This document shows, piece by piece, positions 17,179 through 25,091 of a DNA stretch of 64,000 bases. The position numbers and the translations under genes are program-made. Under the pieces are notes generated by a model that saw only the letters and a program-made list of their open reading frames with translations, was not told the DNA's origin and did no database searches. How positions within the stretch are numbered: position 1 is the first letter of the stretch; each line of letters opens with the position of its first letter. This stretch comes from Labrys monachus (GTDB taxonomy: Bacteria; Pseudomonadota; Alphaproteobacteria; Rhizobiales; Labraceae), in assembly GCF_030814655.1 (NCBI RefSeq), contig NZ_JAUSVK010000001.1:3913001-3977000 (forward strand). The letters run 5' to 3'.

Positions 17179-18651
17179 TCAGCCGACGCTGCCTTCGAGG
17201 CTGATCGAGATGAGTTTCTGCGCCTCGACCGCGAACTCCATCGGCAGATGCTGCAGCACTTCCTTGACGAAGCCGTTGACGATCAGCGCCGTCGCCTCCT
17301 CGGCCGAGAGGCCGCGCTGGAGGCAATAGAAGAGCTGGTCGTCGGAGATCTTCGAGGTGGTCGCCTCGTGTTCGAACACCGCGCTGGCATTCTTGGATTC
17401 GATATAGGGCACGGTATGCGCGCCGCAGTGCTCGCCGATCAGCAGCGAATCGCAATTGGTGAAATTGCGCGCGCCGGAAGCCTTGCGATGGGCGGAGACG
17501 AGGCCGCGATAGGTGTTGTTCGAACGGCCGGCCGAAATGCCCTTGGAGATGATCCGGCTCTTGGTGTTCTTGCCGAGATGGATCATCTTGGTGCCGGAAT
17601 CGACCTGCTGGCGCCCGTTCGAGACGGCGATCGAATAGAACTCGCCCTGGGATCCCTCGCCCCTAAGGATGCAAGAGGGATATTTCCAGGTGATGGCCGA
17701 TCCGGTCTCGACCTGGGTCCAGGAGATCTTCGAGCGCGCCCCGCGGCAATCGCCCCGCTTGGTGACGAAGTTGTAGATGCCACCCTTGCCCTCGGAATTG
17801 CCCGGATACCAGTTCTGCACGGTGGAATATTTGATCTCGGCGTCATCGAGGGCGATCAGCTCGACCACGGCGGCGTGAAGCTGGTTCTCGTCACGGCGCG
17901 GCGCCGTGCAGCCTTCGAGATAGGACACATAGGCGCCCTTGTCCGCGATGATCAGCGTACGCTCGAACTGGCCGGTCTTCTCCTCATTGATGCGGAAATA
18001 GGTCGACAGCTCCATCGGGCAGCGCACGCCCGGCGGCACATAGACGAAGGAGCCGTCGGAGAACACCGCGGCATTCAGCGTGGCGAAGAAATTGTCGGTC
18101 ACCGGCACCACCGTGCCGAGATATTTGCGCACGAGTTCGGGATGCTCACGCAGAGCTTCCGAAATCGAGCAGAAGATCACGCCCGCCTTCCTCAATTCCT
18201 CCTTGAAGGTCGTCACCACCGAGACGGAATCGAAGACCGCGTCGACCGCGATGCGATTGGCCGGCACCACGCCTTCGATCATCTCGACTTCGCGCAGGGG
18301 GATACCGAGCTTCTCATAGGTCTTGAGGATCTCGGGGTCGATCTCGTCGAGCGACTTCGGCGCGCCGTTCTTCTTCGGCGCGGCGTAATAATAGAGATCC
18401 TGATAGTCGATCGACGGATATTCGACGCGGGCCCAGGTCGGCTCCTGCATGGTCTTCCAGCGCCTGTAGGCGTCCAGACGCCACTCCGTCATCCAGGCCG
18501 GCTCGCCCTTCTTGTCCGAGATATAGCGCACAATGTCCTCGGAAAGGCCCTTGGGGGCCAGTTCCATCTCGACGTCGGTCGCGAAGCCGTATTTGTATTG
18601 GTCGACATCGATCGCGCGGACTTGGGCGACGGTTTCCTGGACTGCAGGCAT
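17179..18651 (-). CDS. sufB: SufB scaffold subunit
   Basis: Main scaffold on which the new Fe-S cluster is built. The 490-aa length is typical. Recognisable segments are [20 protein letters not shown] at the N-terminus, [57 protein letters not shown] with the cysteine implicated in cluster building, and [23 protein letters not shown] at 18651 has AGGAG just upstream. It follows the first desulfurase gene (sufS2) after 53 bp and precedes sufC. Confidence 0.97.
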   Translation of the reverse strand: MPAVQETVAQVRAIDVDQYKYGFATDVEMELAPKGLSEDIVRYISDKKGEPAWMTEWRLDAYRRWKTMQEPTWARVEYPSIDYQDLYYYAAPKKNGAPKSLDEIDPEILKTYEKLGIPLREVEMIEGVVPANRIAVDAVFDSVSVVTTFKEELRKAGVIFCSISEALREHPELVRKYLGTVVPVTDNFFATLNAAVFSDGSFVYVPPGVRCPMELSTYFRINEEKTGQFERTLIIADKGAYVSYLEGCTAPRRDENQLHAAVVELIALDDAEIKYSTVQNWYPGNSEGKGGIYNFVTKRGDCRGARSKISWTQVETGSAITWKYPSCILRGEGSQGEFYSIAVSNGRQQVDSGTKMIHLGKNTKSRIISKGISAGRSNNTYRGLVSAHRKASGARNFTNCDSLLIGEHCGAHTVPYIESKNASAVFEHEATTSKISDDQLFYCLQRGLSAEEATALIVNGFVKEVLQHLPMEFAVEAQKLISISLEGSVG

Positions 18652-18704
18652 TTAAATCTCCTGTGCCGTCTCGCGACGGCAAATTTTACATTTCCTTCAG
18701 GCGA

Positions 18705-19883
18705 TTAAGCGGCCCGATGCTGTTTCCTGTCATGTAAGCTCTTGCGCAGCCTTGTCCAGACCGCGACGAAAAACTCGACCTCTTCTGCCAATGTTTCCCG
18801 CCCCAGAGAGACGCGGAGGGCACAGGCGGCAAGGTCCGGCGGCACACCCATCGCCGTCAGCACATGGCTGACCTTGACCTTGCCGGACGAGCAGGCCGAG
18901 CCCGAGGACACGGAAATGCCTTCGAGGTCGAGCGCGATCAGCGCCGTCTCGGCGGCGATGCCGGGTTCGGCGAAGCATAGCGTGTTGGGCAGGCGCGGCG
19001 CGCCCTCGCCGAAGATGACGGCCTCCGGCGCAATCGCACGCACCCCCTCTTCCAGCACCGCCAGCAAGGCACGGCAGCGCTCGGCATCGGCGGTGAGATC
19101 GCGCGCCGCGGCAGCCGCGGCCGCGCCGAAGCCGGCGATGGCGGGGACATTCTCCGTCCCTGCCCGCCATCCCCGCTCCTGGCCGCCGCCGCGCAGCAGC
19201 GGGTTCGGCAGATGCAGCGCCTCGCTCGCCATCACGAGCGCGCCCGCACCAAGGGGGCCGCCGAGCTTGTGGCTCGAAATCGTGATAAGATCCACCCCGA
19301 GATCCCTGATATCAAGGGGAATTTTTCCGGCGGCCTGGGCGGCATCGCAATGCAGGATCCCGCCGGCCGCGTGCACCCGCTCGGCGAGCGCGGCCACCGG
19401 CTGCAGGACGCCCGTCTCGTTGTTCGCGAGCATCACCGAAACCAGTCCGGCAATTCCTTCGGCCCGCCAGCGCTCCAGCAAGGCGGAAGCGCCGGCGAGG
19501 TCGACCATGCCGCGGGCATCGACGGGAAGCAGAGCGAGGCGATCGGCGGGGATGCGGCCGCCGCTCAGCACGCTCGCATGTTCGACGGCCGAGACGGCGG
19601 CGCGTCCCAGGGGAGCGGCCCGCCCGCGCTGCCAGTCGAGGCAAAGCGCGAGATTGTTGGCTTCGGTCGCCGACGAACAGAACACGACGTTGCGGGCCGG
19701 CGCGCCGACGAGCGCGGCGACGTCATGGCGTGCCGTTTCGACCAGCTTGCGCATGGCGCGCCCGTCCCCATGTATGGAGGACGGCGCGCCGCACCGCTCG
19801 AGCGCCGTCAGCATCGCCGCACGGGCTTCGGACCGCATCGGCGTCGTTGCGTTGTGATCGAGATAGGTGCGTGCCGTGGCCAA
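18705..19883 (-). CDS. sufS2: IscS/NifS-type cysteine desulfurase (SufS2)
   Basis: PLP-dependent group I cysteine desulfurase, 392 aa, first gene of the suf operon. TYLDHNATTPMRSEA opens the protein, EHASVL holds the catalytic histidine, ISSHKLGGPLGAG the Schiff-base lysine (about 205) and VSSGSACSSGK the catalytic cysteine (about 330). The only possible full-length start is TTG at 19883, because a stop codon lies two codons upstream and the next ATG would remove the conserved N-terminus. A weak TTG start may keep its level low relative to sufBCD. The operon begins downstream of an ICE-like palindrome about 145 bp upstream. Confidence 0.93.
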   Translation of the reverse strand: MATARTYLDHNATTPMRSEARAAMLTALERCGAPSSIHGDGRAMRKLVETARHDVAALVGAPARNVVFCSSATEANNLALCLDWQRGRAAPLGRAAVSAVEHASVLSGGRIPADRLALLPVDARGMVDLAGASALLERWRAEGIAGLVSVMLANNETGVLQPVAALAERVHAAGGILHCDAAQAAGKIPLDIRDLGVDLITISSHKLGGPLGAGALVMASEALHLPNPLLRGGGQERGWRAGTENVPAIAGFGAAAAAAARDLTADAERCRALLAVLEEGVRAIAPEAVIFGEGAPRLPNTLCFAEPGIAAETALIALDLEGISVSSGSACSSGKVKVSHVLTAMGVPPDLAACALRVSLGRETLAEEVEFFVAVWTRLRKSLHDRKQHRAA

Positions 19884-20026
19884 ACGTCAAATCCGTCGTT
19901 CTCGTCGATGCGGAAAAGCTTGCAAAGCGCCCTACTCTTCATGTTAAGAAGCGCAACCCGAACGCGGGCTGGGTGCATTGCGTCTTGACGGCGCAGGAAC
20001 CGAAACGCATCGCTGCAGAGATGAAC

Positions 20027-20047
20027 TCTTTAGAATAATTCTAAAGA
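20027..20047. promoter_or_regulatory. ICE-like palindrome, probable Irr-binding site
   Basis: A 21-bp near-perfect palindrome with ten-base arms (TCTTTAGAAT / ATTCTAAAGA) around one base. Its centre TTTAGAATAATTCTAAA matches exactly the iron-control element TTTAGAA-N3-TTCTAAA described for the Irr regulator in rhizobia. It sits between the divergent suf operon (start 19883) and the hydrolase gene (start 20131). Irr control of suf is established in relatives; here it is inferred from the site alone. Confidence 0.75.
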
Positions 20048-20130
20048 AGTTACTCCGTCCGATCCCGGTCGTCAAGGCCAGTTTCGGAGCCGCCGCACGG
20101 GTTCAAAGCTTACAAAAAGGCAATCCATTT

Positions 20131-20790
20131 ATGCCCGAGGTCACGTTCACCGGTCCCGCAGGCCGCATCGAAGGCCGCTTCCAGCCGTCCAAGCAGCGCG
20201 GAGCGCCGATCGCCATCGTCCTGCATCCGCATCCGCAGTTCGGCGGAACGATGAACAACAAGATCGTTTACGATCTCTTCTACGCTTTCGTCCAGCGCGG
20301 ATTCTCGGCGTTGCGCTTCAATTTCCGCGGCGTCGGCCGCAGCCAGGGCTCGTTCGACCACGGCGCCGGCGAATTGTCCGATGCCGCCTCGGCGCTGGAC
20401 TGGGTGCAGGCCGTCACGCCGGAAGCCAAATCCTGCTGGATCGCGGGCGTTTCCTTCGGCGCCTGGATCGGCATGCAGCTTCTGATGCGCCGTCCGGAAA
20501 TCGAGGGCTTCATTTCGGTGGCACCGCCCGCCAACCGCTTCGACTTCTCCTTCCTCGCGCCCTGCCCGTCCTCCGGCCTGATCGTGCATGGCGATGCGGA
20601 CCGCGTGGCGCCGCTGAAGGATGTCGAGACGCTGGTGTCGAAGCTGAAGACGCAGAAGGGCATCGTCATCGAGCAGTCGGTGATCTCCGGCGCCAATCAC
20701 TTCTTCGACAACAAGACGGACGAGTTGATCGCCTCCTGCTCGTCCTATCTCGACAAGCGCCTCGGCCTCGCCGGCCTCGAAGCCGTGTAA
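20131..20790 (+). CDS. Alpha/beta hydrolase (COG2945-like)
   Basis: A 219-aa cytoplasmic alpha/beta hydrolase. Visible are the oxyanion-region HPHPQFGGTMNNK, FNFRGVGRSQGSFDHG, the nucleophile elbow GVSFGAWIG (serine near residue 112), the acid strand LIVHGDADRVAP and the histidine in SGANHFFDNKTDELI. This order fits a small group of hydrolases of unknown substrate that often sits beside suf genes in Hyphomicrobiales. The ATG at 20131 starts the conserved N-terminus MPEVTFTGPAGRIEGRF; upstream codons show no similarity. It is divergent from the suf operon across the ICE-like site and may share that control. Confidence 0.88.
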   Translation: MPEVTFTGPAGRIEGRFQPSKQRGAPIAIVLHPHPQFGGTMNNKIVYDLFYAFVQRGFSALRFNFRGVGRSQGSFDHGAGELSDAASALDWVQAVTPEAKSCWIAGVSFGAWIGMQLLMRRPEIEGFISVAPPANRFDFSFLAPCPSSGLIVHGDADRVAPLKDVETLVSKLKTQKGIVIEQSVISGANHFFDNKTDELIASCSSYLDKRLGLAGLEAV

Positions 20791-20798
20791 GCTCGCAA

Positions 20799-20822
20799 AG
20801 GGCCGATCCGAGGATCGGCCCT
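20799..20822. terminator. Bidirectional terminator hairpin between hydrolase and IclR genes
   Basis: Stem AGGGCCGATC / GATCGGCCCT with a four-base loop, placed in the 39-bp gap between two convergent genes. It has no T tract on either side, so efficiency is uncertain. Confidence 0.55.
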
Positions 20823-20829
20823 GACGTCG

Positions 20830-21612
20830 TCATACCCGGTCCGACAATTCCAGCGCCGCTTCGGCGATGCGGTCGAGCAGTTCCTGCTTGCGGGTCTCGG
20901 CGGAATCGGCGGGAATGACGAGGCAGAGCGTGGCGACCGCGACGCCGCGCCGGTCGCGGATGGGGGCCGCCAGGCACGAGGTGAAGCGGTCCGACAGGCT
21001 GGTGGTGATGCAGCGCCCTTGCTGCCGTGCCAGGGCGACGGCGGCCACGAATTCGTCGACGTCGAGGATGCGGCCGTCCGGCAAGGTGTAGTCTTCGGGC
21101 GGCACGAAAGCCCTGACCTCGTCGGCGCTCATGTGATCCAGCAGCAGCCGGCCCGACGCCGTCCAGGGCAGAGGCACCTCCACGCCGATATCCGTGGTGA
21201 TGCGGAACAGCCCGGAGCCGTCGCAGGAATCCACCACGACATATTTGTGGCCGCGGAGCGCGCAGAGCTGCGCGGTGGCGCTGGTCTCCTGCGCGAGCTT
21301 GTCGAGCATGGCCCGGCAGCGCCGGTGGAGGGGGTTGGCCTCGGCATAGGCCCGCCCATAGAGATGCAGCGCCTTGCCGAAATAGATATAGCCATCCTCG
21401 CCGACCGGTTCGAGGATTTCCGCTTCGACCAGCCTGTTGACGAGGGCATAGAGCGTCGAGCGCGGCGCCCCGATCCGCCGGGCGAGGTCGCCCACCTTCG
21501 TCGGCGCGCGCAGGCGCAGCAGCGCATCGAGCACATCGATGACGCGGTCGATGCCGCGCTGACGCTCGGTCGGCTGCGGCATCAGCGCCGATTGGTCCAC
21601 CCGCTCATTCAT
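20830..21612 (-). CDS. IclR-family transcriptional regulator
   Basis: A 260-aa regulator with an N-terminal winged helix at about residues 22-80 (GIDRVIDVLDALLRLRAPTKVGDLARRIGAPRSTL in part) and the C-terminal IclR ligand-binding domain (GLFRITTDIGVEVPLPWTASGRLLL, then ITTSLSDRFTSCLAAPIRDRRG). It is divergent from the amino-acid ABC importer operon across about 245 bp that holds a sigma-70-type promoter and two palindromes, so that operon is the likely target, with a related small molecule as ligand. ATG at 21612 chosen; another ATG at 21648 lies in a tandem repeat and has no clear binding site. Confidence 0.9.
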   Translation of the reverse strand: MNERVDQSALMPQPTERQRGIDRVIDVLDALLRLRAPTKVGDLARRIGAPRSTLYALVNRLVEAEILEPVGEDGYIYFGKALHLYGRAYAEANPLHRRCRAMLDKLAQETSATAQLCALRGHKYVVVDSCDGSGLFRITTDIGVEVPLPWTASGRLLLDHMSADEVRAFVPPEDYTLPDGRILDVDEFVAAVALARQQGRCITTSLSDRFTSCLAAPIRDRRGVAVATLCLVIPADSAETRKQELLDRIAEAALELSDRV

Positions 21613-21631
21613 CGTCCGCAATCCATATTCG

Positions 21632-21665
21632 CCAAGGGCCTGTCGCATTCCAAGGGCCTGTCGCA
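21632..21665. repeat. Two tandem 16-bp copies near the IclR start
   Basis: CCAAGGGCCTGTCGCA occurs at 21632-21647 and again at 21650-21665, period 18. The repeat lies in the leader or extreme 5' end of the iclR-type gene and creates an alternative in-frame ATG. It could be a duplicated regulatory half-site or a recent slippage event. Confidence 0.6.
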
Positions 21666-21748
21666 GTCCGTCTCATCGCGCGAATTGGAGGCCGCCCCTG
21701 CACCGCGCTTCGGGACAGCGGCGATCGACCACGTTCCCTCCGCCCCTC

Positions 21749-21776
21749 TTGACACAAATTTGGCAGGCCGTATAGC
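21749..21776 (+). promoter_or_regulatory. Sigma-70-type promoter of the amino-acid ABC operon
   Basis: TTGACA at 21749-21754 and TATAGC at 21771-21776, spacing 16 bp. The predicted transcript start near 21783 leaves a leader of about 75 nt before the ATG at 21858, and the leader contains two palindromes. Confidence 0.6.
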
Positions 21777-21785
21777 GTCGCCCCT

Positions 21786-21801
21786 GTCTTCGGGAGAAGA
21801 C
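21786..21801. promoter_or_regulatory. Palindrome GTCTTC-GGGA-GAAGAC, possible operator or hairpin
   Basis: Six-base perfect arms around GGGA, directly at or after the predicted transcript start of the ABC operon. It may be an operator or a leader hairpin. Confidence 0.45.
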
Positions 21802-21803
21802 TA

Positions 21804-21823
21804 GTGTCTCAAATAAGAGACAC
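21804..21823. promoter_or_regulatory. Palindrome GTGTCTC-AAATAA-GAGACAC, candidate IclR operator
   Basis: Seven-base perfect arms with an A+T-rich six-base spacer, 20 bp in total, placed between the promoter and the start codon of the ABC operon and divergent from the IclR gene. IclR proteins bind short palindromes of this kind; the assignment is inferred from position. Binding here would block elongation rather than RNA polymerase entry. Confidence 0.6.
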
Positions 21824-21857
21824 CATAAGCCGGGATGACAACAGAGGGAATTAAACG

Positions 21858-22700
21858 ATGAAATTGGCCAAGGTCCTTGTCGCCGGGCTGGGGGCGATCG
21901 CGCTTTCCATAGCCACCATCGGCGGCGCCCAGGCGGACGGCAAGCTCCAGGAAGTCCTGGCTCGCGGCAAGCTGATCGTCGGCACGGGCAGCACCAACCC
22001 GCCCTGGCATTTCCAGGACGACAAGGGCGAACTCGCCGGCTTCGACATCGATATCGGCCGCATCATCGCCAAGGGCCTGTTCAACGATCCGACCAAGGTC
22101 GAGTTCGTGACCCAGTCGTCGGATGCGCGCATCCCGAACATCACCACCGGACAGGTCGACATCACCTGCCAGGCGATGACCGTCACGGCACCCCGCGCCC
22201 AACAGGTCGCCTTCACCGTGCCCTATTATCGGGAAGGCGTCGGCCTCCTGATGACCAAGAACGGCAAATATGCCGACTACGCCGCCCTCAAGGCCGCCGG
22301 CGCCGACGTCACCGTCTCGGTGCTGCAGAACGTCTATGCCGAGGACATGGTGCATCAGGCCTTGCCGCAGGCGAAGGTCGACCAGTATGACAGCGTCGAC
22401 CTGATGTATCAGGCCCTCAACTCCGGCCGCGCGGCGGCTGCAGCGACGGACATGTCGTCCCTGCGCTGGTTCATGAAGAAGAACCCCGACAGGTATGTCG
22501 ACGCCGGCTATGGCTGGAACCCGCAGACCTATTCCTGTGCCGTCAAGCAGGGTGACCAGGACTGGCTCAACTTCGTCAACACGGCCCTCCGCGAAGCGAT
22601 GACCGGTGTCGACTTCGCCGATTACAAGAAATCCTTCGAGACCTGGTTCGGCGAGACGCCGCCGGAGCCGAAGCCCGGCTTCCCGGCCGAAATGCGCTGA
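21858..22700 (+). CDS. Polar amino-acid ABC transporter, substrate-binding protein
   Basis: Periplasmic receptor of an ABC importer, 280 aa. Signal peptide of about 26 residues (ending GGAQA), then a family 3 solute-binding fold (SBP_bac_3): KLIVGTGSTNPPWHFQDDKGELAGFDIDI with the usual FDIDI aspartates, and QVDITCQAMTVTAPRAQQVAFTVPYY. Two permeases and one ATPase follow in one operon, separated from it by a hairpin. The solute is probably an amino acid or amino-acid derivative; a RidA gene follows the operon, which fits amino-acid catabolism. The ATG is preceded by an AGAGGGA binding site. Confidence 0.92.
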   Translation: MKLAKVLVAGLGAIALSIATIGGAQADGKLQEVLARGKLIVGTGSTNPPWHFQDDKGELAGFDIDIGRIIAKGLFNDPTKVEFVTQSSDARIPNITTGQVDITCQAMTVTAPRAQQVAFTVPYYREGVGLLMTKNGKYADYAALKAAGADVTVSVLQNVYAEDMVHQALPQAKVDQYDSVDLMYQALNSGRAAAAATDMSSLRWFMKKNPDRYVDAGYGWNPQTYSCAVKQGDQDWLNFVNTALREAMTGVDFADYKKSFETWFGETPPEPKPGFPAEMR

Positions 22701-22710
22701 CACGCATGAG

Positions 22711-22734
22711 CGGCAGGCGGGACATCGCCTGCCG
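22711..22734 (+). terminator. Intercistronic hairpin after the solute-binding protein gene
   Basis: Stem CGGCAGGCG / CGCCTGCCG with a six-base loop, 11 bp after the receptor gene stop and before the first permease. Hairpins here usually stabilise the receptor mRNA or give partial termination, so that receptor exceeds permease. Confidence 0.6.
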
Positions 22735-22777
22735 TTCCGACGAAGACCGGTGACGGCCCGGCGGGCTGGAGGATCGA

Positions 22778-23437
22778 GTGGGCTACACGCTGAATTTTGC
22801 GACCGTCTGGGCCAATTTCGACAAATTGCTGGGGGGGCTGGGACTCGGGCTGCTACTGGCGCTGGCCTCCGTTTCCCTCGGCTCGATCATCGGCCTGGTG
22901 TGCGGTTTTGCCAGCGTGAGCTCGTCGCGAACCGTGCGAAGCCTGGTCTCGGTCTATGTGACGATCATCCGCAATGAGCCGATCTATATCATCGTCCTCA
23001 TGATCTTCTTCGCACTGCCGGATGCCGGCCTCAAGCTGAACCAGTCCGCGAGCTTCATCACCGCCCTCACCGTCTATTCCGGCGCCTACCTCAGCGAGGT
23101 ATTCCGCGCCGGCTTGATCTCGGTGCCGAAGGGTGTCGTGGAAGCAGCCCGCGCCATCGGGCTGACGCGGCTGCAGACCAGCCTCTACGTCGTCACCCCG
23201 ATCATGCTGCGCAACGCCCTGCCGGCGCTCGGCAGCACCTTCATCTCCCTGTTCAAGGACACCTCGATCGCGGCGACCATCGCCATTCCTGAGCTGACCT
23301 ACCAGGCGCGCAAGATCAACATCGAGAGCTTCCGCATCGTCGAGACCTGGACGGTGGCGAGCGCGCTCTACATCGCCACCTGCCTGCTGATGGCGGCCGC
23401 GCTACGCGGCCTCGAGCGGCGTTTCCCGAAATTCTGA
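22778..23437 (+). CDS. Amino-acid ABC transporter permease 1
   Basis: Inner-membrane subunit of the importer, 219 aa with about five membrane helices. The EAA loop that contacts the ATPase is visible as VEAARAIGLTRLQTSLYVVTPIMLRNALPA, in part, near residues 128-150. The GTG start at 22778 follows GGAGG at a good distance. It belongs to the HisM/GlnP permease family and forms a heterodimer with the next gene's product. Stop at 23437 lies 15 bp before permease 2. Confidence 0.92.
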   Translation: MGYTLNFATVWANFDKLLGGLGLGLLLALASVSLGSIIGLVCGFASVSSSRTVRSLVSVYVTIIRNEPIYIIVLMIFFALPDAGLKLNQSASFITALTVYSGAYLSEVFRAGLISVPKGVVEAARAIGLTRLQTSLYVVTPIMLRNALPALGSTFISLFKDTSIAATIAIPELTYQARKINIESFRIVETWTVASALYIATCLLMAAALRGLERRFPKF

Positions 23438-23452
23438 CCAGCGGTGGCCCCC

Positions 23453-24106
23453 ATGTCGTCCTTCCTCAATGAAGTGTGGATCGCCCGCTACCCGCTCCTC
23501 AGCGGGCTCATGCAGACGATCGGCAGTTCGGTCGCCTCGATCGTCCTCGGTACGCTGCTCGGCACCGTTGTCGGCCTGCTCATCGTCTATGGGCCGCTGG
23601 CGGTGCGGTGGATCTGCCGCATCTATATCGACATCCTGCGGGGAACGCCGGTGCTGGTGCTGATCCTGACGACCTTCTACATGCCGGCCGTCATCGGGCT
23701 GAAGCTCGGTACCTTCTTCGCCGGCATCATCGCCCTGACGCTGTTCTGCGGTGCCCATGTCGCCGAGATCCTGCGCGGGGCGCTGCAATCCATTCCGCGC
23801 GGACAGACCGAAGGCGCCCGCTCCATCGGCCTCACCTTCCCGCAGACCCTCGCCTATGTACTGCTGCCGCAGGCGATGCGCTCCATCCTGCCGACATGGA
23901 TCAATACCGGCGTCGAACTGGTCAAAGCCTCCACGCTGCTTTCGGTGATCGGCGTCGGCGAACTGCTGCTCAAGACGCAGGAGGTGATCAGCCGCAACTT
24001 CATGTCGATGCAGTTCTATCTTTTTGCGGGTGCCGTCTATTTCGTCCTGAATTTCGGCATCGAGCGCCTCGGCAAGGCGATCGAGCGCCGCGTCGCGTTT
24101 CGCTAA
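23453..24106 (+). CDS. Amino-acid ABC transporter permease 2
   Basis: Second permease subunit, 217 aa, with about five membrane helices and the EAA loop TEGARSIGLTFPQTLAYVLL near residue 120-140. The N-terminal TMD includes LRGTPVLVLILTTFYM, typical of the HisM/GlnP family. ATG at 23453 has GGTGG just upstream; a GTG at 23444 is a possible longer start. It is followed by the ATPase gene 10 bp downstream, so all four subunits form one operon. Confidence 0.92.
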   Translation: MSSFLNEVWIARYPLLSGLMQTIGSSVASIVLGTLLGTVVGLLIVYGPLAVRWICRIYIDILRGTPVLVLILTTFYMPAVIGLKLGTFFAGIIALTLFCGAHVAEILRGALQSIPRGQTEGARSIGLTFPQTLAYVLLPQAMRSILPTWINTGVELVKASTLLSVIGVGELLLKTQEVISRNFMSMQFYLFAGAVYFVLNFGIERLGKAIERRVAFR

Positions 24107-24116
24107 GGAGACGACC

Positions 24117-24881
24117 ATGCCACCGCTTCTGCAGATCCGGGCGCTTCATAAGCATTTCGGCAAGACCGAGGTGCTCAAGGGCGTGGATCTCGACGTGCAG
24201 GAAAAGGAAGTCGTCTCGATCATCGGATCGAGCGGTTCCGGCAAGACCACGCTGCTGCGTTGCGTGAACCTGATGGAGGAGTTCGAAGACGGCGAGGTGC
24301 TGCTGGACGGCGAGTCCATCGGCTATCGCGTCTCCGGCGGCAGGCGCCACCGCCTCGGCGACCGTGAGCTTTCCCGCCAGCGTTCGATGACCGGCATGGT
24401 GTTCCAGAGCTTCAACCTCTTTCCGCATCTCAGCGCCATCGGCAACGTCATGCTGGGCCTGCGCAAGGTGAAGCGTCTTCCGAAGGACGAGGCGCGCTCG
24501 ATCGCCGAGAGCTGGCTGCGCCGTGTCGGCCTCGGCGAGCGCATGGACAATCACCCGAGCCAGCTGTCCGGCGGCCAGCAGCAGCGCGTCGCCATCGCTC
24601 GCGCCCTCGCGATGAACCCGAAGCTGGTCCTGCTCGACGAGATCACCTCGGCCCTCGACCCGGAGCTGGTGCAGGAGGTGCTGGCGACGGTGAAAAGCCT
24701 GGCGAGCGAAGGAGCGACCCTGCTTCTCGTCACGCATGAAATGCGGTTTGCCCGCGACGTCTCCCACCGCATCGTCTTCATGGAGAAGGGACGCATCGCC
24801 GAACAGGGCACGCCGGCCGAGATCTTCGGCAGCCCCAAGAGCGCGCGGCTCACCGAATTCCTCGGCAATGCGCGTGGTTAG
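24117..24881 (+). CDS. Amino-acid ABC transporter ATPase
   Basis: Nucleotide-binding subunit, 254 aa. Walker A IGSSGSGKTTLLR (about 40-52), Q-loop MVFQSFNLFPHLS, signature LSGGQQQRVAIARAL, Walker B LVLLDEITSALDPE and switch histidine LVTHEMRFARDV. An insertion around residues 70-95 (RVSGGRRHRLGDRELSRQRS) separates Walker A and the Q-loop, as seen in some HisP/GlnQ proteins. AAGGAGA precedes the ATG. The last helix residues AEIFGSPKSARLTEFL fit polar amino-acid importers. Confidence 0.94.
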   Translation: MPPLLQIRALHKHFGKTEVLKGVDLDVQEKEVVSIIGSSGSGKTTLLRCVNLMEEFEDGEVLLDGESIGYRVSGGRRHRLGDRELSRQRSMTGMVFQSFNLFPHLSAIGNVMLGLRKVKRLPKDEARSIAESWLRRVGLGERMDNHPSQLSGGQQQRVAIARALAMNPKLVLLDEITSALDPELVQEVLATVKSLASEGATLLLVTHEMRFARDVSHRIVFMEKGRIAEQGTPAEIFGSPKSARLTEFLGNARG

Positions 24882-25008
24882 ATGCGGATCCCGAACCTTT
24901 CCTGCAGGCGCGACACTTCGAGACACGGACATCGGCGGCGCCATAAGGGCATAAGCTTGCGTCTCCCGTTCACGAGAAGGGGATCGCGCTATTCTTGATT
25001 GAGCGGCC

Positions 25009-25031
25009 TGGACAGGATGTCCGCACTCCCG
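25009..25031 (+). repeat. Dispersed intergenic palindromic repeat, copy B
   Basis: GGACAGGATGTCCGCACTCC, sharing the GGACA-GGA-TGTCC core and the downstream GC(A/G)CTCCCG with copies A and C. It lies in the ridA leader, about 60-80 bp upstream of the ridA ATG. Confidence 0.6.
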
Positions 25032-25091
25032 TTTCAACTCGGATCCGAGCATTCGTTCAGGATCCACCGGCAACAAGGACAGAGAATCATC

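Noticed and set aside
19872-20038. Small rightward frame (about 55 codons) ending at the ICE-like site
   Set aside because: It has plausible-looking sequence (KSVVLVDAEKLAKRP) but lower third-position G+C than the neighbours, no ribosome binding site, and overlaps the sufS2 start on the other strand. Left out for lack of support.
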